Assembly: GCA_907164885.2 (NCBI GenBank)
Contig: OU015492.1
Coordinates: 200,574,120-200,638,119 of the forward strand
Direction: 5' to 3'
Source of the DNA: Dolomedes plantarius
Lineage: Eukaryota; Arthropoda; Arachnida; Araneae; Dolomedidae
Length of the DNA stretch: 64,000 bases
Shown: positions 1 to 11,578 of the stretch, one piece after another
How positions within the stretch are numbered: position 1 is the first letter of the stretch
Layout: each line of letters begins with the position of its first letter
Notes under the pieces: model-generated
What the model was told of the DNA's origin: nothing
The model's database searches: none
What the model saw: the letters and a program-made list of their open reading frames with translations, nothing else
Position numbers and translations under genes: made by a program

Positions 1-250
1 CTAGTGTAACACACTTCCGAAGTTGTGCTGCATAGTGGTGTTACATTCATAGTTTACTTTTACCCCAATTTTTACCAAACCACCAAGGACCACTCTCGTG
101 AGAGATGTTAAGGCTTCGCTGAATTCTTCTGAGCTCCTAAAATTGTTTGAACGCCATAATGCACTAGAATGTAAGGAGCTCATTAGAATACCTTATACAT
201 ATATATATAGATATCTAAGATTTCTTTATAAATGCCGGAGAACTGTTTTG
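1..250. other. Left edge, unidentified sequence
   Basis: A 60-codon open frame runs on the minus strand across positions 1-183 and off the window edge. I do not recognise its product. It could be the end of an exon or chance. Nothing else is visible before the TTAA-bounded element that starts at 251. Confidence 0.2.
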
Positions 251-315
251 TTAAGGCGACAAATGACTTTCATCCTCTTTTTTTTTATTTTAAACATTTT
301 ACCCTTTATAAAAAA

Positions 316-1104
316 CTGGCAGAATACCCGTGCTTCGCTACGGAGTGCATTCAAATTAAATACAACGGTCAATGTATGCAATTAATGCCAAAAAAATATA
401 TTTATAATAAATTCAACGCTTAATATATGCAATTAATGCCAAAAAAACAAAAAAAATTAATTATAAAAAAATCGTAACGGATATTTTTATATACAAAATA
501 ATGTAGAAGAAAATATTCAAATTAAATACAAAGGTCAATGTATGCAATTAATTTGTATGTGTAATATCCATAAAACATACTAATTTGAATTAGATTTTTA
601 AAATAACGTCCATCTCAATTTGTGTAGTGGTTAAATTTTATCTTTTACTGTATTTTAATATTTTTTTGTCAATTTATCCGGTATTATGCACCTGACACAA
701 AATTAATTTAAAATATCACAAAAAGAAAAGAAACCACGTGATCAGCATTTAATAAATTAAATTCTAAAAATTAATCTTTAATAGTTCACCAAAAATCAGA
801 AAATGGATTTAAAGATTCGAAAAAGATTTCAATTTAAAGATCTTTCTCGGGATGTAAATTTTCTAACCAAGAGATTATTATTTTAAATTATCTGTTGCTT
901 ACAAAACTATTACTTAAAAATAGTTACAAAAACGTCTTAAAAATTTAATTTTAAAAAATCTAAGATGAATTTTTCAAAAATCTTTTTTAGAGCACCCCTA
1001 CACTATAAGAAGAATTGCCATGCAAAATTTCAGCCCTTTAGGTCCAGATGTTTAGTCTATCATCTGTCAGTCAGTCAGTCACGGAACTGTTTTAAATATA
1101 TAGA
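316..1104 (-). mobile_element. Non-autonomous Helitron (789 bp)
   Basis: On the minus strand it starts TCTATATATTTAAAAC and ends with a short hairpin (CCGTAGCGAAGCACGG) followed by GTATTCTGCCAG, a one-base variant of the usual CTAG terminus. It lies between A and T, as Helitrons do, with no target duplication. The related element at 3368-4038 shows the uninterrupted site: sequence ending AAAA there continues directly into TGAGAATAATT, the same bases that flank the two ends here. No coding capacity. Next to its 5' end is a GACTGACTGACTGAC motif, and near its 3' end are short direct repeats around GTATGCAATTAATGCC. Confidence 0.75.
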
Positions 1105-1448
1105 TGAGAATAATTAACTCTATTTTCCGCTACATTGAAGACACGCAGAAATCACAAATAAGTATTTTGTGGACGAATAAGACCTGTTTTTCGAATGAAT
1201 TTTTAAAAAATCCAGAATTTATATTAAAATGCTCCACGAACGTTCATTTTCTTCTGATTGCTTTCAAATTTCTCAGAATTGTTAATAGAAGTGTTTGTCT
1301 CAATACTTGACAACATTCTTTGAAACCAAAAATATTTTTCATATTTATAGACCTTGAAAAACAGTGAAAAGATGCAAAAAATATAAAAAAACAGGCATAT
1401 TTTAAAAAAAAGTATTTATGGCTTTAGATTCATGCAAAAAAATGCAGT

Positions 1449-1461
1449 GCACACACACACG

Positions 1462-1541
<80 letters not shown>
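1449..1541. repeat. (CA)n/(TA)n microsatellite
   Basis: A short CA run followed by about 38 TA units, inside the loop of the foldback element. The matching loop of copy 2 has only a few TA units. Confidence 0.95.
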
Positions 1542-1544
<3 letters not shown>

Positions 1545-1691
1545 GTAAATTTAAACTAAAAAAATTCTTATTCTGAATTCTAACAGTCTTCAATATAATA
1601 AAAAAGAATATTAATTATTATCATTCTGTATATAAATTTAAACACTGACAATTTAAAAAATATCGAGGTTGAAGTTCCCTTTTTCCCTTAA

Positions 1692-2545
1692 GTACTCAAT
1701 GCACTCTGCTCATGTCATTTTCAATATTCGTTTGAAATGTTAGTCTTTTTTTTTGTAATATTACTACTCCCATTGGTAAAGCAAAACATTTTAACTAACA
1801 GACAGTACTGATCAAGCCAAATTGTTAAATGTGAAGGTACAATTTTTTGTATCGAATTTTGTTTTGAAAACGACTCAGTGTTTTGTTTAATCATATATCC
1901 TTTTCAGGTTTTATTTGTAAAGGTCATATAAAAAGAGAAATGGTTGTAGATTACTTTTAGACTACATATTCTAAAATAACCGAACTTTAAGCAGCGAACT
2001 GATATAAAATTTTGTTTTCTGTTGTTGCATTTGGTTAAAAAACGCTATCCATAGCTTGAATTATGAACGAAGAGCTCATAAAAATAAAGGTTTAAAAAGA
2101 TAAAAGTAATTTAAAAATAGTAACATAAATAAACTACACACCAGGGCAATTTTTTAGATTCGTTTTCCTTGTTTACCGTCAAGATTTGCTTTAAACTTGT
2201 AAATAGCACTTTTCTCCCTTCCCTTTCACTCTTAAACATATCAAAAGGATTGTTCGCTTCAGGCACTACCTGAAAATTGTCTGAAGTAAATGGATTGCTC
2301 CGAAATTTAATTCATTTCAGTCAGAAATCACCTACACCCAAAGGACAACTCAAAGAGGCTCGCGGGTAAAGAGATGACAGCGAAAGCGAAAAACAATCAT
2401 GATACAAAAAAGTAAGAGTTTCGAGATAGCCATCTTACTTTGCCAATTTGAAATCCAAGAAAAAAAAAAGATTTTCCTGTATGACCTACATTGAAAAAAT
2501 AAATCCGTTGTCTTGTGAATATTTGTGAAATCACCATCTCATATA
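1692..2545. other. Gene-free stretch
   Basis: AT-rich, with no convincing frame. It holds one copy of a dispersed repeat at about 2230-2400. Confidence 0.5.
2230..2400 (+). repeat. Dispersed repeat, copy A
   Basis: About 170 bp that resembles 8525-8690 in the same orientation. Shared landmarks include GGATTGTTCGCTTCAGGC (GATTGTTTGCTTGAGGC in the other copy), GATTGCTCC and AAATTTAATTCATTT. Family unknown. Confidence 0.5.
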
Positions 2546-3273
2546 CAGGGTTCCCACATATATCCGTCACACCCTCCTTAATTTCTAAACGGTAACAGCT
2601 TAGGCCATAAAGTTGATGTCTAGGATAGTAAAAAGGCTATGCGCTACTAGATGAGACAACTTACAACGCCATCTATCGACAATTTTTGGAATTAGCGTTT
2701 TCACCTCGAAAACGGTACGAGATAGGGGGGAAAAGTTAATTACAATGTTGTTCAGCATCATCGATTTACTAAGAATAGACACCTTGCGCGCATTAATAAT
2801 TAAAACAGAATGTAGAAAATGAACATTTGTTTGGTCACGATTTCCAAAATTGTCATGTCAGAAAGAGTGGAAGAAAGAAACTGAGACACTTTCCTATTTT
2901 CAGGATCATCTATTTATGTTGCGCCACAACACAGGCTGATTTTCAGCCCGTGAGGTAGTTTTTCGAGCTTCCCTCGCGTTTCACGACGCCATAGTGTTGA
3001 AAACCACGACCCAGAAAATGTTCATCTTTTACATTCTGTATTTTCTTATTAAATCGATGATGTTGAACAACTATATAATTGACTTTTTTCCCGTATCTCG
3101 TACCGTTTTTAATATAAAAACGCTAATTCCAAAATTTGCCGATAGATGGTGTTGTAAGTTGTCTCATCGAGTAGCGTATAGCGTTTTTACTATGCCTAGA
3201 CACCAACTTTATGGCCTAAACTGTCACCGTTTAGAAGTTAAGGGGGATTTAACGGATATAGGTGGGAACCCCG
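2546..3273. mobile_element. TA-flanked foldback MITE (728 bp)
   Basis: Starts CAGGGTTCCCAC and ends GTGGGAACCCCG, with TA on both outer sides (2544-2545 and 3274-3275). Each arm is about 290 bp and the arms are diverged inverted copies of each other, separated by about 160 bp. Shared arm landmarks are the stretches around CTAATTCCAAAA, GATAGATGG and TTTATGGCCTAA. The apparent frames in each arm come from the repeat and encode nothing recognisable. TA duplication suggests mobilisation by a Tc1/mariner-superfamily transposase. Confidence 0.75.
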
Positions 3274-3367
3274 TAGATAGTGTGATGTTTAATTCATGAC
3301 TTAAATTTCGATATTTCATATGTGTAAGTTTAATGGCATGAGAAATATCTACTGGAAAAATTCAATC

Positions 3368-4038
3368 TTAAGGGTACAAGGGACATTTAACCTCTCATTT
3401 TTAATTTTTCAATATTTTACTCTCATGTACAAAATGAGAATAATTAATATGTTTTTACTATGTTGAAGATACTTAGACTTCACAAATAAGTATTTTGTGG
3501 GAAAATAAGGCTTATTTTTCAAACAATTCTTCAAAAATGCCAGTATTTTTCAAAATGCTCCATGTGCATTGCTTTTGTTCTTATTTCTTCCCAATTTCTT
3601 AGGATTGTTAATTAAAGTGTTTTCCACAAACCTGTGTATCATTCTTTGGAAACACAAATATTTTTCAAATTTATAGAACATCGAATAAAGCAAACACATA
3701 AAAGAAAACAACAGGCATATTAAAAAATAATTATTTGTGGCTTTAGTTTCATACAAAAAAAATCATTACATAATCATGTTTATATATGTACGATAATCTT
3801 ACATTAAAAAATATAAGCGTTTTAAATTATTTGGAATGCACATGGAGCATTTTGAGAAATACTACAAAATTTTGAAAATTATTTTGAAAACCAGGCATTA
3901 TTTTGCCAAAAAATACTTATTTTTAATACTAAGGGTCTTCAATATAGTAATAAAGAATGCAAATTAGTATCTTTTTGTAAATAGAGTTAAAAATTGAAAA
4001 TTGAAAATTTCGAGTTATTAGGTCCCTTGTCTCCTTAA
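3368..4038. mobile_element. TTAA-flanked foldback element, copy 2
   Basis: Bounded by TTAA at 3368-3371 and 4035-4038. The left terminus reads GGGTACAAGGGAC after the TTAA and the right terminus, reverse-complemented, reads GGAGACAAGGGAC. The arms are about 200 bp (roughly 3368-3575 and 3830-4038) and share CAAAATGCTCCATGTGCATT near their inner ends. It is the uninterrupted relative of the element at 251-1691. No transposase. Confidence 0.7.
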
Positions 4039-4899
4039 GAAATGGGAATGCTATCGTTATAGAAGCATAACATACACTTAAGGCGAGTTGTTACCGCCAG
4101 CGCCACGATGGTGATAAAGTTAAGTTCGCCAAGCGCGCTAATACGCCCAAAAGGCAAGCCGAATAAAAAGTTGAGCTCGTGATCATCGGTATGACTGCTT
4201 AGTGTTCGTATTGGTCGATCTGGAATAGTTTACTTCGTGTTTAGCGGTTGCAGCCCCATGACATTTCTACACCATACTCTTTCGTAAAAACCTTGAACCA
4301 TTTGTCTTCATTAGTCTTTGTGAAATAACCCAAACAAGACCTTACAGTCCAACCGCATTTTTTTACGAGTAATATATGAATTTCCAAGAGAAGCACAACA
4401 ATTTTTCTCATTTTCTTAATTCTCATTGTCATTTTTGCATGTAACAAAAAAAGCCTAAGATTTTCGAACATATGTGCATCCTGAATTATTTTAGCGAGAG
4501 ACGAAAAATTAAACTTACATTATTAATATGATTTTCTTTAAAATGCATTTTTTTATATAAAAAGTAGCACTCTTTTCGTTTTAGAGACACACGCGATGAG
4601 CAAATGTACAAATCTGAGGCACAGACAATTTGTCCAAAAGAAACACATAGCAACCTTTCAGTTTGATTTTGAACAATTAACCAAATAACTCTCTAATTAC
4701 AGCAACAGGTAGTCACTCAAAAGCAGGCTTATAGAAGATTCAATCGGCTTTTAAGCCGATATCAGATAAGTGGAAATTTGAAATAATGTATTCTTAGAGC
4801 TTGAGATAGGTAAGGACTAATCATGCGCTTTTACGGTAGGTGCAAATATATCAGTTTTAGGATGCAAGTTAAAAATCAGAGGGAAAAAGTCATGAGTTA
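4039..4899. other. Gene-free stretch
   Basis: I see no coding region, transposon end or RNA gene here. A 76-codon minus-strand frame near 4241-4471 has no recognisable features. Confidence 0.4.
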
Positions 4900-5235
4900 C
4901 CGAAATTTTTGGACCATAAGACGCACCTTTTTACATAAAAAATCGACTTAAAATTGGGGCGTGTGTTATGACCCGAAGTTAACATTAAAATAAGATGATT
5001 ATTTAGTATATATTTATTATATATATATAACATATATTCATTATATATTATATATATTAAATAAATTTTATCTACATATTATTTATTATATTTATTATAT
5101 ATAATATTTATCTTTATTATGTTAGAAATTGAAAATATCTTTATATACCTTACAAAATATTCTTTTCTAAAAATCCTTCCGAAAATGTGAGGTGCATCTT
5201 ATCGTTCGGTGTGTCTTATGGTCCGAATTATACGG
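4900..5235. mobile_element. TA-flanked MITE (336 bp)
   Basis: Inverted termini: the left reads CCGAAATTTTTGGACCATAA and the right, reverse-complemented, reads CCGTATAATTCGGACCATAA, with TA outside both. Inner parts of the arms share a motif around AAGACGCACC. The centre is nearly pure A+T and can fold on itself. No coding capacity; probably moved by a Tc1/mariner-type transposase. Confidence 0.75.
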
Positions 5236-5349
5236 TAAATCCAATAGTCCCTAAACTCTAGTTGTCCGAAAGGAGGTATAACTTCCATATAATTAGCTGT
5301 TGTTTATTTCAGCTGATCTCAAATTTCGTCTATTCACTAACACAGTAAT

Positions 5350-6580
5350 TTTTCTTTTTATTACATATATGAACACTTTTCCAAAACTTCCCATTTAGCA
5401 TTTTATGAATGGAAGTTTTTCGTCTAGTAATGTGGTGACATGGTTGTGTGACCGGGAGAATAGACTGTTTAATTACACTTGATTTTAAAAGGGTTTAAAA
5501 AATTCACCATATATTTCGCTCATGGAAAAACAATGCGCAGAAATAACTCAAAAAGTAAAAAAAAAATTAAAAATTAGAAATGATATAGTTAGCACATCTT
5601 TTTTATTACATATTTGAACACGTTTCCAAAACTTCTCATTTGGCATTTTGTGAATGGAAGTTTCTCGTGTAGTAGTGTGGTGACATGGATGTGTGACCGG
5701 GAGAATGCTCTTTAATTACTCTTTATTTAAAAAGGGTTTAAAAAATTGGCCCTATTTTTCGATCATGAAAAAACAATGCGCAGAAATAACTCAAAAGTAA
5801 AATAAAAAATAAATTAGAAATGATGTAGTTAGCACATCTTTTTTTATTACATATTTGGACACGTTTCCAAAACTTCTCATTTGGCATTTTGTGTATTGAA
5901 GTTTCTCGTCTGTTAGTGTGGTGACATGTATGTGTAGCCGGGAGAATAGACTGTTTAATTAAGTTTCATTTTAAAAGGGTTAAAAAAAATTCGCCCTATA
6001 TTTCGCTCATGGAAAAACATAATGCGCAGAAATATCTCAATAAGTAAATTAAAAAATTAGAAATGAAGCAGTTAGAATTTTTTTTAATTCCATATTTGAA
6101 CAAGTTTTCAAATCTTCTCATTTAGCATTTTGTGAATGGAAGTTTTTCGTCCAGTAGTGTGTTGACATGGATGTGTGATCGGGAGAATAGACTGTTTAAT
6201 TACGCTTTATTTTAAAAGGGTTTAAAAAATTCGGGCTATATTTCGATCATAAAAAAAAATAATACGCAAAAATAACTCAAAGTTTTAAAAAAATTAAAAA
6301 TTAGAAATGAAGTAGTTATCACATCCTTTTTTATTACATATTTCAACACGCTTTCAAAACTGCTCATTTAGCATTTTACGAATGGAAGTTTTTTGTCTAG
6401 TATTGTGGTGAAATGGATGTGTGACTTGGAGAATAGACTGTTTAATTACGCTATATTTAAAAAGGGGTTAAAAGATTCGCCTTATATTTCGCTCATGGAA
6501 AAACATGCGCAGAAATAACTCAAAAAGTTAAAAAAAACATAAATAAAACTTAGAAATGAAGTTGTTAGCAGCGTGCATCT
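5350..6580 (+). repeat. Tandem array, about 5 x 242 bp
   Basis: Each unit contains a stretch around GTGGTGACATGGATGTGTGA (at about 5432, 5675, 5919, 6160 and 6405), a GGGAGAATAGACTG motif, TTTCGCTCATGGAAAAACA and an A-rich end. Copies differ by substitutions and small indels, so the array is not new. No coding content. Confidence 0.85.
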
Positions 6581-7270
6581 TATCTTTTTAAAAATGTGAT
6601 AGCAATAAAAATTTGTATTCTTACGAATTTTGTAAATTAATGTATGTCTTTAGCTTAAATTGCCGTTAAAATTCTTCTTCTTGTAAAATAAAGCATTATT
6701 ATCGTTTGTTTCATGCAAATAGTAGTATTATATAAATTTCTGCAGTACCATCCATGCATTTAACATACGGTTTCTATGGTATCTCCCTAAATTAGTTACA
6801 CAAACGTAGAACTTAGCTTGTTCGCGACGTTTTTGGAGACAAATTTGGTGAGATATCGGCTAATTTGTAGACTTGGTGTCAAATTTGACTTTTCCATGCC
6901 TGGTATTTCCTGGATCATTGTGGAAATCCCCAGATTCTCGAGAAGCTATTAATGCTGCCTCGATTCAGGGTAGAGTTCAGTTTTGAGTTGTGCTTCCAGC
7001 TAGTTGAAAGCGCCGCTGTTAGTTGTGAGATTTTCTTCAGTGAATTGCTGAGATTTATGCCGCGATAAGTGCGACTTGGGACCGCGTGTTTTGTGTTGAG
7101 TTTTTCCGTGTTTCTGTGATCTAGAGATTGTGTTAGAAGCACTGTACTCAGTATCTGACTATCTATAAGCTGTAGTATTTCGACTTCCTATAAATAAATC
7201 TTTGTTTTTATTCTGTCTTATTCAATGTCCATACAATCGCCAAACCCAAACTGGGAATTCGTAACAGTAT
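6581..7270. other. Possible solo LTR or old LTR remnant
   Basis: Between about 6830 and 7267 base composition is more balanced than in the surroundings, and there is a poly(A)-signal-like TATAAATAAATC at about 7189-7200. On the minus strand it would begin TGTTACGAATTCCC, which resembles the start of some Ty3/gypsy LTRs. I could not find the other terminus or a target duplication. Nothing else is visible in the interval. Confidence 0.3.
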
Positions 7271-9298
7271 GTTAAACAAAAAGAACATATTGTATGAAAT
7301 AAATACGCCGGCTTTGGGATCGATAGAACGCATATTTATAATCAGTCTATATGTCATATTAATAATGGAACTATACATTCAAATGAACTATACATTCAAA
7401 AGATTCTATTGACAAGATGACTTTAATTGAAAATACTATTAGATCTGTCATCATGTATATGATTTTTATTTTTTAATCAATAATTGGGGATTAAGAGCGC
7501 ATTAAAATTTGAAAGTGCATGTTACAGAACATTGAAAGTAAGACTCTTTAACTATGTCTAACACAGACTTAGAACTTCGCAATGTTTACTCTATCTTCTA
7601 ACGATATATGTTATTGTCATCATCAAGTATTTATTTTAGTGCCAATTATTGTCCCAAAATACAAAATTCATCAGGTGCTATTCCTTTGACTTGCTTACTC
7701 GTAACTTCAATTCACAAATACAGACAATAAAAATGGATAGGATTGAAATTTATATTCAAAAAAATTTTACGGCCAACGTTTCACTAACTCCAAAATAAAA
7801 AGAAAAAAGCGTCCTAATTTCGTGGCTTATAAAATCATTCGACTAACATGAGGAGAATAAAAGTAATTTTAGAAATTGTTTTTCGCAAAACTTCATTAAA
7901 GGCTATGGAAGAAAAAAAAAACTACATACAACTTTTATTTTTTTAAATGCCATTATAAAAACCCATGTCTCGCATTAACTGCTGTAATTACAGTTTATCT
8001 TAAAAAGTAGTTTACACAAGCAGTTAGCATGATCTGTAACGTTTAAAAATTGATATTCTAATCAATCCACAAATTTCTTAACTAATTAACTCCCATAACG
8101 AAGAAGAAAGCAATGAAAAGAATTTTAGGAGGTGATTTACGTAAAAACTCATTCTAGTAAACGGAAAAATTTCTAATTTATATATTCTTTAAAAAGGTTT
8201 TCTCAGAGATTTTTAATATCGTATCTCTCCTCAATTGCTGCAGTTGCATTTCAACATGAAAATCAATTTACACCCAAGGGTATCACTAAGACTAAAATTT
8301 GATATTCTAATGTATTCAAATTTCTAAACTAATGAATTCCTTTAACTAACAAGTGATATATTTTAAAAAAATAATACTTTTATACCCTAAACTACAGTTG
8401 AATAAAGAATAGATACTGGCATCCATAGATTTAAAAACGAAAAAAAAACTTTAGCTGCGATTCTAAATATCCGTATCTCGATTTATATCAACCCTAAGGA
8501 ACATTTTTTTTCTTATTCAGATCATTCCGGATTGTACCAGAATGATTGTTTGCTTGAGGCGCTACCCGGGACTTGTCAAAATTAAATAGATTGCTCCAAA
8601 ATTTAATTCATTTTAGTAAGAAATCATTCTCTCTCAAAAGACACCTGGGGAAAAATTCTATCGAGAGAAAAAAAAAAGTGTAGAACAAGACTTCTAAAGT
8701 AAGAACATTCCTAATCTAGAGATTAGATGCTTTTAGAATTTTCCGATGGAAATTTTCCGATTTCAAGAGGGAAAAACGGAACCACAATGAAGAGCAAGTG
8801 AGATGTCGCGTAAAAACATTTTTATCTGTATAAACTTGATTGTTTTCTATTGTCACATTATCTTGTGTTGCGCAGACTTATTTTATTCAACTATTTGGGA
8901 GCAGTGCTACTTTTCGTTAGAAATTAAGTCATTTTAATAAGTTGATTTATCCTCTATTTTAAGCTTTATCTTATTTATACGTGTTTAAAAGAAACGTGCT
9001 TATTTTGAAATACGTGAAAATGAAAGAAAAACCGCATTCATATATCCCATACACTAAAAATCTCTATACAAAATGAAAAACGTACTGATAGAATCCGAAA
9101 AATATTAAAATTTCAGATAGTCTCTTCTAGCGAATCAATAGTTATTATTTGCAATATTATAATCATTATTATGAATTAAAATTTCTTCAATTTATAGTAG
9201 ATTTTTGTGTAGGTTTTGCACTAAAAAGGCTTTAGACTTACATGACTTACTGAATTACATCACTTTGCCTTTCACCGCCTCATATATATATATATATA
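7271..9298. other. Gene-free stretch
   Basis: AT-rich. The only structure I see is the dispersed repeat at 8525-8690 and a short (TA)n run at 9279-9298. Confidence 0.4.
8525..8690 (+). repeat. Dispersed repeat, copy B
   Basis: Second copy of the repeat at 2230-2400, same orientation, diverged. Confidence 0.5.
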
Positions 9299-9887
9299 CA
9301 GTCGAATCTCCATATATCGAAGTAGCAAAATGCCGGAACAAAATTCGATATATAGAAATTTCGATATATAGAATTGATTTCAGTTTTATCATAAATCTCC
9401 TAAAACATTAAAATTAAAACTAATTTTCGTATAAGAAACTCCATTTCCAATTTATATACGAATCACATTAAATGAAAGTTAACAACTAAAAAAGAAATTA
9501 ATGTGAAAGATTTATTGCGTACTATATACCTTTTAAAAAAAACAATAATCCAGTTAGTGGTTACATTGATCACAGTTGCATTCTTTAAAAAAAAAAAATA
9601 CAAATGTCTTACTGAACAGCCAGTTTTGCGGAAAGTTAAAAACCTCATTAGGGATGTTTTCCACGAATTGAAGTCCACAAAGTATTGTTTCAAACGCCAA
9701 AAATTGGGAGATTTTATTATAAAGTGGAATAAAATCTCCCAATATGTTGTGAAAAAAATTTCGATATATAGAGATTTTTTCGATATATAGAAACAGTTTT
9801 TCTATGTAATGAACATGGAGATTTGCTAAGAGTTCGATACATAGAAAATTTCTATATAGGGAAGTTCGATATATGGAGGTTCGACTG
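9299..9887. mobile_element. pogo/Tigger-like MITE (589 bp) in a TA tract
   Basis: Left terminus CAGTCGAATCTCCATATATC; the right terminus reverse-complemented reads CAGTCGAACCTCCATATATC. Both ends abut TA, and (TA)n lies on both sides. The inner arms contain repeated TTCGATATATAG motifs. A GGGAGATTTTATT/AATAAAATCTCCC hairpin sits at about 9706-9738. CAGT(C/T)GAACCTC-type termini are known from pogo-group elements; the assignment is by analogy. The two overlapping frames inside have no recognisable domain. Confidence 0.7.
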
Positions 9888-9907
9888 TATATATATATAT
9901 ATATATA

Positions 9908-9996
<89 letters not shown>
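9888..9996. repeat. (TA)n microsatellite
   Basis: About 50 TA units with one interruption (AATAAATA). It produces spurious long Ile-Tyr frames on both strands. Confidence 0.95.
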
Positions 9997-10002
<6 letters not shown>

Positions 10003-10365
10003 TGACGCATTTTGGAACTTTTCTGTGTAACTGTTTACTGGTTGCTCAAGCGATACAGACTGGGTTTGGTGCGCTGCCAAAATTATAACTCGGGACGACG
10101 GACGGTTTTCGTGTCTGAAATTTTGCTTACCGGAGGACCGTTATGGAGGAATCCTACGTTATAATCCTACGTTAAAATGCAAATATCAGGTTGTAACGAA
10201 AGTTTTCCGCCACCGCAAATATCGTCTTTGCAAACAGTTTGCGTTGGCATGTTTAACCATATTTTGTCAAACGATTTTAGGCATTTGAAAGAGGCACTTG
10301 CTTTAGAAAAATGTTGTGAAATTTGTAAAAAAAATATCGTTATTATTAAGTACAAGTTGTATGAA

Positions 10366-11150
10366 ATGGAACTATCACGCTACCAGATTAGAACCATCAT
10401 TTACTTCCAGATCTGTTGCAAAAAGTCAGCTACAGAATGTCACCGAATCATGTGTACAGCTTTAGGTACTACTGTTGTCTCATATGACACTGAAGTTTTG
10501 ATACCGAAAGTTCAAACACAAGGACTATCACATTCAAGAAGCAGAGCCCTCTTGCCGGCCTACTGATGTTCATGAATCCCCGTCGGCAGCGTGGCAAAGC
10601 GCAATGACTAACAAAAAGATCCTGCTTCGTATCTGGTGGGATTGCCGTGGTATTGTCCACAAAGAGTATCTGGAAAAAGGTAAAATTATCGACAGTAAGG
10701 AGTACAGCGAGATTCTAGTCCGTGTTGACGCTGCTATCAAGGTAAAACGTCGAACTGAGTTCTGGCGCACAGTGACGTAGCGAGCATAACTGACTCCCTG
10801 GGAACGATACATTTTTGGCGCCCCCTCCCCGAAAGACATATATTAATATAATACATAGAATTAGAGAAAAGGACCATTTGGCGCCCCTCTGTGAGTGGCG
10901 CCCGGGGCATGATAGACCCCCTTGCCCAACCCCGCTACGCCACTGCCGGCGCAAGAAGGTACAGTTCCATCAAGATAAAGCAAGACCACATGCGTCTGCA
11001 TTCACCGGCTGGACTCTGTGCGGACTCGAATGGGATCTTTTGCCACACCCACCATATAGCCCCAACATCGCTCCTTCGGACTTTTACCTTTTTTCACATC
11101 TGCAGCTACATCTTGATGTTGCTATCTTCCTGTTTTTTACAAGTACATCC
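10366..11150 (+). pseudogene. mariner transposase, N-terminal and core part
   Basis: Mariner transposases cut and paste their element through an N-terminal helix-turn-helix region and a D,D(34)D catalytic core. The start at 10366 gives MELSRYQIRTIIYF, typical of the mariner N-terminus. The next part is out of frame or missing. From about 10620 comes the core block with WWDCRGIVHKEYL. After the MITE, HQDKARPHA carries the second catalytic Asp and SPNIAPSDFYLF carries the third. Splicing out the MITE and one copy of its target duplication restores the frame exactly at 10769/10954. The gene is then cut by the gypsy element and resumes at 15477. Not functional. Confidence 0.8.
10770..10945. mobile_element. 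hAT-type MITE (176 bp)
   Basis: Termini CAGTGACGTAGCGAG (left) and CAGTGGCGTAGCGGG (right, reverse-complemented). An 8-bp target duplication flanks it: CTGGCGCA at 10762-10769 and CCGGCGCA at 10946-10953, one mismatch. Eight-base duplications and CAGTG ends fit the hAT superfamily. It is more GC-rich than its surroundings, with repeated GGCGCCC motifs. It interrupts the mariner reading frame cleanly. Confidence 0.85.
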
Positions 11151-11164
11151 TACCGGCTCCGCCA

Positions 11165-11325
11165 TGTTTTTATACAAGTGCTTTTATTAACAAAGCCACT
11201 ATTACAGTTCAGTTACTGTACAGCTTGTATAGTACAGTTACGAGGCACACAGTTTAGAAACATAAAACAGTTAACAGTGAAAACATATATAAAATATATA
11301 AAATATATTTAAAACATATAAAACA
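11165..11325 (-). repeat. gypsy 3' LTR (161 bp)
   Basis: TGTT...AACA ends, AT-rich, visibly diverged from the copy at 15319-15475. Confidence 0.8.
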
Positions 11326-11578
11326 TCTCCCCCTTTTCAAAGAAGTGTTTTCACTCAAAATAAAACGCATGTTTATAAGTAACCACACCTCAAGGGAGGT
11401 TTACTTACTCGTCCAGACCTGGTTATATATGGTTTAAAGTTCATATTATTTTCCTCAGTTGTTTCTGATTCAAAATTTCAATTCCTTAAATTAACATTTT
11501 CATTTGTGCAACCAATAGTAGAATCACTCATTTCTTCATTATTTCTAAAATTAGGTGCGTTATACACAGGTTTCAGAT

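Larger units (their letters stand above)
251..1691. mobile_element. TTAA-flanked foldback element, copy 1 (interrupted)
   Basis: Non-coding inverted-repeat element. Its outer ends are TTAA at 251-254 and 1688-1691, followed inward by related termini (AAGGCGACAAATGAC on the left; the reverse complement of the right end reads AAGGGAAAAAGGGAAC). The left arm (about 251-315 and 1105-1300) matches the reverse complement of the right arm (about 1545-1690). The same element occurs at 3368-4038. Removing the 789-bp Helitron at 316-1104 leaves about 650 bp, close to copy 2. A TTAA target is typical of the piggyBac and Kolobok superfamilies; no transposase is present, so this would be a non-autonomous member. 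The loop has expanded into a (TA)n microsatellite. Confidence 0.65.

Noticed and set aside
2600..3299. Two similar proteins on opposite strands (2600-2782 and 2994-3299)
   Set aside because: They are the two inverted arms of one foldback element, not genes.
5350..6580. CRISPR-like regular repeats
   Set aside because: Units are ~242 bp with no short direct repeats separated by unique spacers, and the genome is eukaryotic. The other arrays (25.1, 41.4 and 51.0 kb) fail for the same reason.
9823..10080. Long Ile-Tyr frames on both strands
   Set aside because: They are translations of a (TA)n microsatellite. The same holds near 1402-1593, 32162-32470 and 36083-36366.
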